From a bacterium (GTDB lineage: Bacteria > Patescibacteriota > Minisyncoccia > Phycocordibacterales > UBA1550), in contig JAKANJ010000004.1 in NCBI GenBank assembly GCA_021823825.1, positions 1 through 17,573 of the forward strand: a stretch of 17,573 bases of DNA. The letters run 5' to 3'. The notes beneath the pieces are model-generated. The model was not told the origin of the DNA. It worked only from the letters and a program-made list of their open reading frames with translations, and ran no database searches. Within the stretch, counting starts at the first letter, position 1. Each line of letters opens with the position of its first letter. Shown here in pieces: positions 6,800 to 13,366 of this stretch. A program made the translations under genes and the position numbers.

Positions 6800-8179
6800 A
6801 TGATGCGAAAACCGATGGAAGATGTAGTCACCCACTCAGCTGATAAGCCTCGACCTATTGCGATCAACCATTCTCCAGAGCAGAATGAAGGTGCACAGCA
6901 ATGGAGACCTAGTCAGCCGAGACAAGGGAATAATCGAATTGAAAATAATCCATTTTTTAAAAAAGAAAGATCAAGCGCTCCTTTTGTTCCTCAAATTAAA
7001 CAAAGGTCATCGCCAAGGACTTTTTTGTGGAGTTTTGCTTTTCTTGCTTTTTTTGTCGTCGCTTTTTTTGTTATAAATCATTTTTCATCTGCTACCATTG
7101 AAGTTGTTCCAACCAGCTACACGGGCCATGTTGATGGAGATTTTATTGCGCTAAAGCAGGCCAGCGGTGACACCCCCACCACCACTGAAGCATCATTATT
7201 TCATTTTATAAGTTTTGTTGATACAAAATCTGAAACAGTAACACCGACGATTGATAAAAAAATTGAGAACAAGGCCTCCGGACAAGTTATTATATATAAT
7301 GCATATAGTAAAAATTCTCAAAAGTTAATTAGTAATACTCGATTTGAGTCCGCAGATCATAAAATTTTTCGTATTCAACAGCCGGTCGTTGTGCCTGGTG
7401 CGACTATGGTTGCAGGGAAGGTTAGCCAGCCAGGATCTGTTGAAGTGACTGTATATGCAGATGCTGCTGGGCCAGATTACAATATCGGGCTTGGGGACTT
7501 TACTATTCCAGGTTTTAAGGGCGACCCCCGCTATTCGAAATTTACGGCGCGGTCAAAATCTGATTCACCGATAAGTGGCGGTTTTATTGGCACAGTTAAG
7601 GTGCCATCTGACGCTGATATTAAAGCGGCTGAAGATGATATCAAGTTAAGCATGAAGACTACATCAGTGGAAAAAGCCCGTGCTCTCATTCCGTCGGGCA
7701 TGTCCTTTTTCCCTGGTAGTACAATCATAAAATTTGAAGATGTTCCTCAAAATTATTCAGCAGGCAGCATAACCAGTGTTGCAGTAAAAGCAACGGTCTC
7801 AATTTTCTTCTTTGATACAGCTTCGCTTACACAAAAGCTTGCGGAAAGTGCCCTTACTGGGTACAAAGGGAATCCGCTTTTACTTCCCAACATGGCATCG
7901 CTTACCTTTACGTTTAATGACCCTATAGACAATGTAGTTCTTTCTGACCTCACACAGATACACTTTCATTTGGCAGGGAACCCTCTTTTTGTTGGCGCAA
8001 TTGATATCCCTGGGATGCAAACCCTGCTTGCAGGCAAGGAAAAAGGCGATTTTGGGCAGATTATTGCAGGGCAGATTAATATTGCTAAAGCAGATGCGAC
8101 AATTAGACCAATGTGGAAAACAAGATTTCCAACTGATCCATCAAAAATCACCATAAAAATACTGCCACCAGAGGCATAA
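6800..8179 (+). CDS. Single-pass membrane protein with baseplate J-like extracytoplasmic region
   Basis: This 459-residue protein has a hydrophilic N-terminal tail (1-73) rich in Gln, Asn, Pro and Arg, one strong membrane helix (about 74-93), and a long beta-rich remainder expected to lie outside the membrane. Residues around SGQVIIYNAYSKNSQKLI, NTRFES and VEVTVYADAAGPDYNIG resemble proteins annotated in Patescibacteria as 'baseplate J-like', after the phage/contractile-injection wedge protein. The TM anchor makes a true baseplate role unlikely, and no tail, sheath or spike genes are nearby. It starts 15 bp after the actin-like gene; that partner could bind the cytoplasmic tail. A role in envelope or pilus architecture is inference. 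Start choice: ATG 6800 or 6803 are equivalent. Confidence 0.75.
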   Translation: MMRKPMEDVVTHSADKPRPIAINHSPEQNEGAQQWRPSQPRQGNNRIENNPFFKKERSSAPFVPQIKQRSSPRTFLWSFAFLAFFVVAFFVINHFSSATIEVVPTSYTGHVDGDFIALKQASGDTPTTTEASLFHFISFVDTKSETVTPTIDKKIENKASGQVIIYNAYSKNSQKLISNTRFESADHKIFRIQQPVVVPGATMVAGKVSQPGSVEVTVYADAAGPDYNIGLGDFTIPGFKGDPRYSKFTARSKSDSPISGGFIGTVKVPSDADIKAAEDDIKLSMKTTSVEKARALIPSGMSFFPGSTIIKFEDVPQNYSAGSITSVAVKATVSIFFFDTASLTQKLAESALTGYKGNPLLLPNMASLTFTFNDPIDNVVLSDLTQIHFHLAGNPLFVGAIDIPGMQTLLAGKEKGDFGQIIAGQINIAKADATIRPMWKTRFPTDPSKITIKILPPEA

Positions 8180-8204
8180 TGGTCGAAAAAGCTTAATTTT
8201 GGTA

Positions 8205-8233
8205 TTGACGTACGGTCCTCTATTTGTTATTAT
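8205..8233 (+). promoter_or_regulatory. Promoter of infA
   Basis: TTGACG (8205-8210), a 17-nt spacer and TATTAT (8228-8233). The -10 ends 11 nt before the ATG at 8245, predicting a leader of about 5 nt. It also argues against the in-frame TTG at 8224, which would lie upstream of the transcript start. Confidence 0.7.
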
Positions 8234-8244
8234 ATAAACTCACA

Positions 8245-8463
8245 ATGGTAGCTACAGGAAAAGACGAACTGACAATACAAGGGGAGGTAACTGAGGCTCT
8301 CCCTAGTACTATGTTTCGCGTGGAGCTCTCTGACGGTCAGGCTATTATTGCGTACCTTGCAGGGAAAATGCGGCTACATCGAATTAAGGTGCTTGTTGGG
8401 GATAAGGTGCTTGTGTTGCTTGACCCATATGGAGGGAGGGGGCGTATCGTTAAGCGTCTCTAG
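8245..8463 (+). CDS. infA: Translation initiation factor IF-1
   Basis: IF-1 binds the 30S A-site during initiation and helps IF-2 and IF-3 select the initiator tRNA. The 72-residue protein is the normal length and is a single OB fold. Family motifs are visible: IQGEVTEALPSTMFRVEL, IAYLAGKMRLHRIKVLVGDKV (split over residues ~35-55) and the C-terminal PYGGRGRIVKRL, where most IF-1 proteins have PYDLTRGRI. ATG 8245 was chosen because a TTG seven codons upstream lies inside the promoter and would add a non-conserved extension. It heads the alpha-operon-like cluster but is separated from rpmJ by 232 bp with a second promoter, so it is probably a separate transcription unit. Confidence 0.95.
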   Translation: MVATGKDELTIQGEVTEALPSTMFRVELSDGQAIIAYLAGKMRLHRIKVLVGDKVLVLLDPYGGRGRIVKRL

Positions 8464-8557
8464 AAGGTTTAAGGTGGTGTCCCTAGATGGCACATTTTCG
8501 AGTTTCAACCAGTTTCTGTAAAATTTGGTTCTATTAAAAAATTTAGAGATTTTGCCC
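8464..8557 (+). other. Gene-free stretch after infA
   Basis: First part of the longest gene-free gap in the window. A weak imperfect hairpin (about 8476-8493, GTGTCC ... GGCAC with a one-base bulge) followed by ATTTT might terminate infA, but it is short and has a poor U-tract. I see no ORF, tRNA or repeat here. Confidence 0.3.
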
Positions 8558-8586
8558 TTGCATTTAATTTTAAAGTGCGGTATAGT
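8558..8586 (+). promoter_or_regulatory. Promoter of rpmJ-rpsM-rpsK-rpsD
   Basis: TTGCAT (8558-8563), a 17-nt spacer and TATAGT (8581-8586). Both hexamers and the spacing are identical to the promoter before rpoA. Unlike other promoters here, the start codon is about 110 nt downstream, giving a predicted leader of roughly 100 nt. Confidence 0.6.
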
Positions 8587-8592
8587 GGCAAA

Positions 8593-8695
8593 ACCGTTTT
8601 GTTTTTTATGGGTTATACCTTGGGTCAGCTGACTTCTTGTCGCGGGACCTGGTCTAATCCTGAATCTCGATAATGTGTTAGCTAGATTAATTTTT
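8593..8695 (+). promoter_or_regulatory. Long 5' leader of the rpmJ operon, candidate ribosomal-protein leader RNA
   Basis: About 103 nt lie between the predicted start site and the rpmJ ATG. Visible pairing: AGCTGAC (8627-8633) with GTTAGCT (8677-8683), 7 bp including one G-U, enclosing CGGGA with TCCTG around 8643-8662. The palindrome GTCAGCTGAC (8624-8633) offers a competing fold. In other bacteria S4 represses this operon by binding an RNA structure in its leader; a similar role here is inference and no known leader motif was recognised. Confidence 0.35.
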
Positions 8696-8809
8696 ATGAA
8701 AGTAAGAGCATCAGTAAAAAAAATTTGTCCTAAATGTCAAACTGTTAAGCGCGGTGATCGTATTCGCGTTATCTGCTCAAACCCACGCCACAAACAGCGA
8801 CAAGGCTAA
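8696..8809 (+). CDS. rpmJ: 50S ribosomal protein L36 (bL36)
   Basis: A 37-codon gene, a normal length for bL36, the smallest large-subunit protein, which binds 23S rRNA near the peptidyl-transferase region. The translation starts MKVRASVKKICPKCQTVKR and ends NPRHKQRQG. The zinc-ribbon ligands are intact: CPKC followed by C-x4-H (CSNPRH). It lies in its classical position between infA and rpsM, 20 bp before rpsM. No Shine-Dalgarno precedes it; the upstream bases are a run of T's. It is the first gene after the long leader described for this operon. Confidence 0.96.
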   Translation: MKVRASVKKICPKCQTVKRGDRIRVICSNPRHKQRQG

Positions 8810-8829
8810 TTAACTTATTTTAAAGATAT

Positions 8830-9210
8830 ATGCGTATTCTAGGAGTTACAATACCAGATGAAAAAAGACTAGAGGTGAGTCTTACCGCCGTTTATGGCAT
8901 TGGTCGCGCTCGTGCAAAAAGTATTCTTGAGGAAGTCGGTATTGATTACGGCAAGCAGGCAAAAGAACTTACCGCAGACGAGGAGGCTAAGATCCGTAAG
9001 ATCGTTGAAGGATTTACATTAGAAGGTGACCTAAAGCGTGAAGTTTCAACAAACGTAAAGCGTCTAAAGGAAATAAAAGCTTACCGCGGTGTTCGTCACA
9101 TGAAAAAGCTTCCTGTTCACGGACAGCGTACAAAAACAAATTCACGTACCGTGCGTGGCAACGTAAGAAAGACGATGGGTTCAGGTCGTCGTAAGGCTGA
9201 GAAGAAGTAA
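8830..9210 (+). CDS. rpsM: 30S ribosomal protein S13 (uS13)
   Basis: S13 sits in the head of the 30S subunit, contacts the P-site tRNA with its C-terminal tail and bridges to the 50S through L5. The 126-residue protein shows the family features: RILGVTIPDEKRLEVSLTAVYGIG (residues 2-25), the helix-two-turn-helix middle, and YRGVRHMKKLPVHGQRTKTN at 85-104 followed by a Lys/Arg-rich tail ending GSGRRKAEKK. The N-terminus is one residue shorter than the common MARIAG form. It lies between rpmJ and rpsK with short gaps (20 and 9 bp), as expected for an alpha-type operon. Confidence 0.97.
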   Translation: MRILGVTIPDEKRLEVSLTAVYGIGRARAKSILEEVGIDYGKQAKELTADEEAKIRKIVEGFTLEGDLKREVSTNVKRLKEIKAYRGVRHMKKLPVHGQRTKTNSRTVRGNVRKTMGSGRRKAEKK

Positions 9211-9219
9211 TACACTATT

Positions 9220-9654
9220 ATGGGAAAAAAGCGAATTATAAAAAAAGAAGGACAGAGCGTTGATCAGGGATTGGTATCTCGTGCTTTATCTCGTACCGCA
9301 AAGAAAAAACACATTGAAGGGACACTTTTTGTTCAATCAACATACAACAACACAAAACTTTTACTTGCAGACAAGGCTGGCAATGCTCTCGTGTGGTCTT
9401 CCTCGGGCTCTCTTGGTTTTAAAGGAGCAAAGAAGGGCACACCGTTTGCTGCCGCAAAAGTTGGTGAGCTTGTTGGGGAAAAAGCAGCAACAATAGGGTT
9501 GAAGGAAGTCGATGTTGTTGTTAAGGGCGTTGGTGCAGGTCGCGAAAGCTCAATTCGTGCCTTCAATTCAAAGGGTATTGATATTACGCTTATTCGTGAT
9601 GTGACTCCCGTTCCACACAATGGACCAAAGCCAAAGAAGCCACGTCGAATTTAA
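9220..9654 (+). CDS. rpsK: 30S ribosomal protein S11 (uS11)
   Basis: S11 lies on the 30S platform near the E-site and the Shine-Dalgarno/anti-SD helix. The 144-residue protein has a basic N-terminal extension (about 1-28), the conserved GTLFVQSTYNNTKLLLAD region, SSGSLGFKGAKKGTPFAA, and the ending GIDITLIRDVTPVPHNG followed by PKPKKPRRI. Family length is about 125-130, so the N-terminal extension is slightly longer than usual. It is 9 bp after rpsM and 14 bp before rpsD. S11 and S4 normally assemble on the same side of the body/platform, matching their adjacency. Confidence 0.97.
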   Translation: MGKKRIIKKEGQSVDQGLVSRALSRTAKKKHIEGTLFVQSTYNNTKLLLADKAGNALVWSSSGSLGFKGAKKGTPFAAAKVGELVGEKAATIGLKEVDVVVKGVGAGRESSIRAFNSKGIDITLIRDVTPVPHNGPKPKKPRRI

Positions 9655-9668
9655 TATATTATTTATCC

Positions 9669-10280
9669 ATGACTAGAATTGCATGTAAAATTTGTCGCCG
9701 TCTCGGAGAATCAATCTGTGGTCGTGAGAAGTGTGCCTACAAAAAGCGACCTTATCCACCAGGTAAATTAATTTCTGAGAAAAAGCACCGTGCTCCACAA
9801 ACCGACTACGGTCGACAGTTTCGTGAGAAACAAAAAGTTCGCAACACGTACGGTTTGAGAGAAAAACAATTTGCAAATTATGTAGAGGAGGCAGGAAGCG
9901 CACAGGGATCAAACCCAGCTGAACACCTTTACGAAGTGCTTGAATCTCGTTTTGACAATGTTGTATTGCGATCTGGGTTTGCTGCGTCTCGTGCGCTTGC
10001 ACGACAGATGGTCGCACACGGGCACATCACGGTTAACGGTCGTCGTGCAGATATCCCGTCACGAAGAATCAAAATTGGCGATGTTATCGCAGTGCGAGCG
10101 GGTAGCAAGAATTCAAAACTTTTTGAAGGGTTGTCAGAAAAATTGAAGGCGTTGACAGCTCCCACGTGGATTAAAATTGATGGCGAAAAAATGACAGCGA
10201 CAGTTCAAGGGAAACCAAAAGCTGCAGCAGGGGATCATATGTTCAACTTAACCTCCGTAATGGAGTTTTATAGCCGTTAG
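9669..10280 (+). CDS. rpsD: 30S ribosomal protein S4 (uS4), zinc-binding form
   Basis: S4 is a primary 16S rRNA binder that nucleates 30S body assembly, and in many bacteria it represses its own operon. At 203 residues it is normal length. The N-terminus carries four cysteines (Cys6, Cys9, Cys17, Cys22; CKIC ... CGREKC), so this is the zinc-containing type rather than the cysteine-poor paralogue. YGLREKQ lies in the helical part. The S4 RNA-binding domain follows with SRFDNVVLRSGFAASRALARQ, VAHGHITVNGRR and PSRRIKIGD. It is last in the rpmJ-rpsM-rpsK-rpsD run; a separate promoter follows it before rpoA. S4 is the best candidate for any feedback on the rpmJ leader, but this is inference. Confidence 0.97.
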   Translation: MTRIACKICRRLGESICGREKCAYKKRPYPPGKLISEKKHRAPQTDYGRQFREKQKVRNTYGLREKQFANYVEEAGSAQGSNPAEHLYEVLESRFDNVVLRSGFAASRALARQMVAHGHITVNGRRADIPSRRIKIGDVIAVRAGSKNSKLFEGLSEKLKALTAPTWIKIDGEKMTATVQGKPKAAAGDHMFNLTSVMEFYSR

Positions 10281-10295
10281 TTAAAGTGCTCAGTA

Positions 10296-10324
10296 TTGCA
10301 TTTATCACTGATATAAGGTATAGT
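10296..10324 (+). promoter_or_regulatory. Promoter of rpoA-rplQ-rplM-rpsI
   Basis: TTGCAT (10296-10301), a 17-nt spacer and TATAGT (10319-10324), the same hexamers and spacing as the rpmJ promoter. The -10 ends 26 nt before the rpoA ATG, so the leader is about 20 nt. Confidence 0.65.
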
Positions 10325-10350
10325 TTTATCGTCTAAATTTAATTTAAACC

Positions 10351-11319
10351 ATGCTCGACTATAATATTACATTGCCATCGAAGCCAAAGGTTCTCTCTGA
10401 GGACGGTTTTAAGGGTAGTTATGAAATTGAAGGTCTTTATCCAGGGTATGGACACACACTCGGTAACTCTCTTCGCCGTATTATCCTTTCATCACTTTTT
10501 GGGGCCGCAATTACTACAGTAAAGATTGATGGTGTTGCTCATGAATTTTCTACGATTGAAGGTGTTAAAGAGGACGTAATTACGATCTTGCTTAATTTGA
10601 AAAAAGTTCGATTTAAGTTGTCAACAATGGATCCACAGACCGTAACGATCTCAGTCAAGGGTGTTAAAGACGTAACGGCTGGAGATATCACCGTTGGCGG
10701 ACAGGTTGAAGTTTTGAACCCTGAGCAACCTATTGCTACGCTTACTTCAAAAAATGCATCCTTTAATGTTGAGCTCGTTGTTGCAAAAGGTTTTGGGTAC
10801 GTACCAAAGGAAGTGCACCAGAAGGAAAAGGTTGATGTAGGGACTATTGCTGTTGATGCAATTTTTACGCCAATTCGCCGCGTTAATTACGATGTAGACA
10901 ATATGCGCGTTGGTGATAGAACAGACTACAATCGTTTGCGAATCACTCTCGAAACAGATGGGACAATTTCTCCTCGTCGTGCTTTTGAGGCTGCAATTGA
11001 AATAATGATTAACCAGCTTAAAGCTGTTATCGGTTTTGTCGAGCACGAAGAAGCTGAGGCAGAAGAAGCCGTTGTGAGCGAGGAAGAAAAGCCATCAAAA
11101 AAGGATTCTTCTGATAACGAGTTCTTGAAAACCCGTGTTGAGAGTCTCGACCTTTCCACTCGTACTACGAATGCATTATCAAATGCAAACATTCGAACTA
11201 TTGGTGGCCTTGCTCGAAAGACAGAAGAAGACCTTTTGGAAATTGACGGTTTGGGTGATAAGGGTATCCAAGAGATAAAGCGCGCGCTTGGAGCACACGA
11301 TATTACGCTCAAAGATTAA
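10351..11319 (+). CDS. rpoA: DNA-directed RNA polymerase subunit alpha
   Basis: Alpha dimerises to seed RNA polymerase assembly and its C-terminal domain reads UP elements and activators. The 322-residue protein is near normal length (E. coli 329). The N-terminal domain shows LYPGYGHTLGNSLRRIILSS (29-48). A Glu-rich linker runs about 229-250, longer and more acidic than in E. coli. The C-terminal helix-hairpin-helix domain has IRTIGGLARKTEEDLLEIDG. Residues equivalent to the E. coli DNA contacts Arg265, Asn268, Gly296 and Lys298 appear conserved (Arg271, Asn274, Gly302, Lys304), so UP-element recognition should be possible. It has its own promoter after rpsD and is followed by rplQ in classical order. 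Confidence 0.97.
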   Translation: MLDYNITLPSKPKVLSEDGFKGSYEIEGLYPGYGHTLGNSLRRIILSSLFGAAITTVKIDGVAHEFSTIEGVKEDVITILLNLKKVRFKLSTMDPQTVTISVKGVKDVTAGDITVGGQVEVLNPEQPIATLTSKNASFNVELVVAKGFGYVPKEVHQKEKVDVGTIAVDAIFTPIRRVNYDVDNMRVGDRTDYNRLRITLETDGTISPRRAFEAAIEIMINQLKAVIGFVEHEEAEAEEAVVSEEEKPSKKDSSDNEFLKTRVESLDLSTRTTNALSNANIRTIGGLARKTEEDLLEIDGLGDKGIQEIKRALGAHDITLKD

Positions 11320-11345
11320 TAGGTAAATGCGCAGCGTATACTAAC

Positions 11346-11705
11346 ATGAAACATCATAAGGCGATTAGAAAATTTGGACGAGATCACGCGGGGCGTATTG
11401 CTCTCTTGCGCTCTCTTGCGCTTGCGCTTATTTCGCGTGAGCATATTAAAACAACTGAAGCCCGCGCAAAGGAGCTTCGTCCTTTTGTTGAGAAGCTGGT
11501 TTCTCGTGGGCGTAAAGGCGATCTTGCTTCTCGCCGTCTTATTATTTCTCGCTTAGGTGGTGTTTCTGGCGAAGATGGAGCAAAAAAAATTATTTCTGAT
11601 ATTGCTCCACGTTACATGGGGCGCGCTGGTGGTTACACCCGAGTTCTGAAGCTTCCACGTCGACAGGGAGATGCCAGCAAAATGGCGATAATTGAATTTG
11701 TATAA
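11346..11705 (+). CDS. rplQ: 50S ribosomal protein L17 (bL17)
   Basis: L17 binds 23S rRNA near the exit-tunnel side of the 50S subunit. The 119-residue protein has the hallmark MKHHKAIRKFGRDHAGRIAL start, the helical stretch EHIKTTEARAKELRPFVEKL, and the ending RAGGYTRVLKLPRRQGD then AIIEFV. The length is standard. It lies 26 bp after rpoA, as in most bacteria, and its TAA stop shares a base with the next ATG (rplM), which suggests tight translational coupling. No SD is seen. Confidence 0.97.
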   Translation: MKHHKAIRKFGRDHAGRIALLRSLALALISREHIKTTEARAKELRPFVEKLVSRGRKGDLASRRLIISRLGGVSGEDGAKKIISDIAPRYMGRAGGYTRVLKLPRRQGDASKMAIIEFV

Positions 11706-12058
11706 TGACTACTATGATTTATAAAATTGACGCGAAAGGAAAGTCTATCGGCCGTGTTTCTACTGAGGCTGCTAGCGTTCTTATGGGTAAGACAACACCT
11801 GCATTTCAAAAAAATACCGCTGCTGACGTAGAGGTGCTTGTTGAGAATGCTTCTAAGGTCTTGATTGCTCCTAGTAAGCAAAAACAAATTCAATCTAAGT
11901 CATTTTCTGGGTATCCTAGCGGCCTAAAGGAACGCACACTTGCTCAGATGATTGAAAAAAAGGGCTACGGAGAGGTTTTTGTTCATGCTATTTCTAGAAT
12001 GATACCACGTAACCGATTACATAAAGTTCGCATGAAGAACCTAAAGATTACTGAATAA
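11705..12058 (+). CDS. rplM: 50S ribosomal protein L13 (uL13), short form
   Basis: L13 is an early 50S assembly protein. The 117-residue sequence contains the family core: IDAKGKSIGRVSTEAASVLMG, SGYPSGLKERTLAQMIEKKG, and VHAISRMIPRNRLHKVRMKN. Typical L13 is about 142 residues; here both the N-terminal extension and the C-terminal tail after KNLKITE are missing, consistent with ribosomal trimming in reduced genomes. ATG 11705 overlaps the rplQ stop by one base; an ATG four codons later (11714) is an alternative start. rpsI follows 3 bp downstream, the usual L13-S9 pair. Confidence 0.95.
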   Translation: MTTMIYKIDAKGKSIGRVSTEAASVLMGKTTPAFQKNTAADVEVLVENASKVLIAPSKQKQIQSKSFSGYPSGLKERTLAQMIEKKGYGEVFVHAISRMIPRNRLHKVRMKNLKITE

Positions 12059-12061
12059 AAT

Positions 12062-12550
12062 ATGCCAACTAAAGAAACAAAAATTAAAGCAACGCCAAAG
12101 GCCACGAAAGCAGTGTCTGCAGATAAGGTTATTGCAGAGAAGCCAGCAAAAAAAGTCGCAGCACGTTATATCGAGGCCGTTGGTCGTCGTAAAACTTCAA
12201 CTGCTCGTGTACGTATTACTGAGTCTTCAAAAGATTCCTGTCTTGTGAACGGAAAAGAAGTTGCTGTGTATTTTCCTACTGTTGAGCTTCAAAATATTGT
12301 CAACGGAGCTCTTCCAAAATCTAAAATTATTGGTAAATTTTCAATATCAGTACATGTAACGGGAGGAGGGATCCACTCCCAAGCAGAGGCCCTTCGTCAT
12401 GGACTTTCACGCGCTCTTGTTATGTTCGACGCAGAGACAAGGACACGCTTAAAGAAGCTCGGCTTTCTAAAAAGAGACCCACGTATGAAGGAACGCCGTA
12501 AATTTGGTCTTAAAAAGGCACGCAAAGCCCCACAGTGGTCGAAACGTTAG
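12062..12550 (+). CDS. rpsI: 30S ribosomal protein S9 (uS9)
   Basis: S9 lies in the 30S head, and its C-terminal Lys-Arg tail touches the anticodon stem of the P-site tRNA. The 162-residue protein has a Lys/Ala/Thr-rich N-terminal extension of about 35 residues, then the core starting YIEAVGRRKTSTARVRIT, the GGGIHSQAEALRHGLSRAL segment, and the ending KERRKFGLKKARKAPQWSKR with the expected final Arg. It is longer than the usual 130 residues because of the basic extension only. It ends the rpoA operon, 3 bp after rplM. Confidence 0.97.
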   Translation: MPTKETKIKATPKATKAVSADKVIAEKPAKKVAARYIEAVGRRKTSTARVRITESSKDSCLVNGKEVAVYFPTVELQNIVNGALPKSKIIGKFSISVHVTGGGIHSQAEALRHGLSRALVMFDAETRTRLKKLGFLKRDPRMKERRKFGLKKARKAPQWSKR

Positions 12551-12586
12551 TCACTGCAGTTTAGGGAAGTTTTGATGAAAAGGGCG

Positions 12587-12620
12587 AGGCGTTGATACAA
12601 TACTGCCACGTCCTTTTTGT
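12587..12620 (+). terminator. Possible weak terminator after rpsI
   Basis: AGGCGT (12587-12592) can pair with ACG-T-CCT (12608-12614, one bulged base), followed by TTTTTGTTT-like sequence. The loop is large and the stem short, so this is a weak candidate. It sits sensibly between rpsI and the grpE promoter. Confidence 0.3.
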
Positions 12621-12649
12621 TTGGCCCTTTCTGCTCATTGTGATAAAAT
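12621..12649 (+). promoter_or_regulatory. Promoter of grpE-dnaK-dnaJ
   Basis: TTGGCC (12621-12626), a 17-nt spacer and TAAAAT (12644-12649) with an extended TG one base before the -10. The -10 ends 9 nt before the grpE ATG, predicting a leader of about 3 nt. No CIRCE inverted repeat (HrcA operator) overlaps it. Confidence 0.6.
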
Positions 12650-12658
12650 ATCCTCAAT

Positions 12659-13321
12659 ATGAAAGATGAAGTTACTCAAGAAAAGACTAATACGATGAAC
12701 AACGAAACAACTGATATTGACAATACCATGGATGATATGGATACTATGTCTCGCGACTCTGAGAACCGTGTTTACGAAAGCTCTCCGGAGTCAGATATTC
12801 ACCTTGAAAACGAAGAAGGCGAAGAAACTCCAGCACTAATCGTAAAAAAATTACGTGAAAAAAACGCCAAATGTGAAAAGGAGAAAAAGGAGTATCTCGA
12901 TGGATGGCAACGCATGAGAGCAGACTTCGCGAACGCTCGCAAAGAAGAAGAGTCACGGCGCGGAGAGCTTATAAAATTTGCATCTGAAGGTCTTGTTGAA
13001 GAGCTACTTCCTGTTCTCGATAGTTTCTCGTCTGCCTTCGGGAACAAGGACGTTTGGGAAAAAGTTGACACAAATTGGCGTAAGGGCGTAGAACATATTT
13101 ATGCACAGTTTTATTCAGTTCTTGAGTCTCGTGGCTTGACCCCGGTCGGTGAGGTTGGCGAAAAACTCGATCCACGGATTCATATTGTTATGGAGGAGGT
13201 GCCTCCTGAAACAGAATCAAAAGCGGGAACTGTAGCTGCGGTAATACAAAAAGGTTATCGCTTTCATAGTAAGGTTATTCGCCCCGCTAGTATAAAAGTT
13301 TACGGCCATGCCGTAGAGTAG
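12659..13321 (+). CDS. grpE: Nucleotide exchange factor GrpE
   Basis: GrpE releases ADP from DnaK and acts as a thermosensor in the Hsp70 cycle. The 220-residue protein has an acidic, Met/Asp/Glu-rich disordered N-terminus (about 1-58), a long coiled-coil helix (about 60-110), LLPVLDSF (116-123), and the beta-domain signature KGYRFHSKVIRPASIKV (198-214). The length is slightly above the usual 180-200 because of the acidic tail. Several downstream Met codons (13, 24, 27, 30) could serve as starts, but the promoter geometry favours 12659. It opens the grpE-dnaK-dnaJ operon; hrcA is not present in it. Confidence 0.96.
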   Translation: MKDEVTQEKTNTMNNETTDIDNTMDDMDTMSRDSENRVYESSPESDIHLENEEGEETPALIVKKLREKNAKCEKEKKEYLDGWQRMRADFANARKEEESRRGELIKFASEGLVEELLPVLDSFSSAFGNKDVWEKVDTNWRKGVEHIYAQFYSVLESRGLTPVGEVGEKLDPRIHIVMEEVPPETESKAGTVAAVIQKGYRFHSKVIRPASIKVYGHAVE

Positions 13322-13366
13322 AGTCGAATCATTATTAGTCTCATTAGATAATCACATTAATATTAT

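Noticed and set aside
6800..8179. Contractile injection system or prophage based on the 'baseplate J-like' resemblance
   Set aside because: The protein has an N-terminal membrane anchor, and no sheath, tube, spike, AAA or capsid genes are in the window.
8224..8244. In-frame TTG start giving a 79-residue IF-1
   Set aside because: The extra residues are not part of the IF-1 family and lie in the promoter -10 region; ATG 8245 gives the normal 72 residues.
8464..8695. tRNA or known small RNA in the largest gap
   Set aside because: No T-loop consensus (GGTTCGAATCC-like), acceptor-stem pairing or known ncRNA motif was found; the better reading is promoter plus leader.
11400..11430. Short direct repeats (CTCTTGCG / CTTGCGCT) in rplQ
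   Set aside because: They encode the conserved L17 stretch LLRSLALALIS and are explained by codon use for repeated Leu/Ala/Arg residues.
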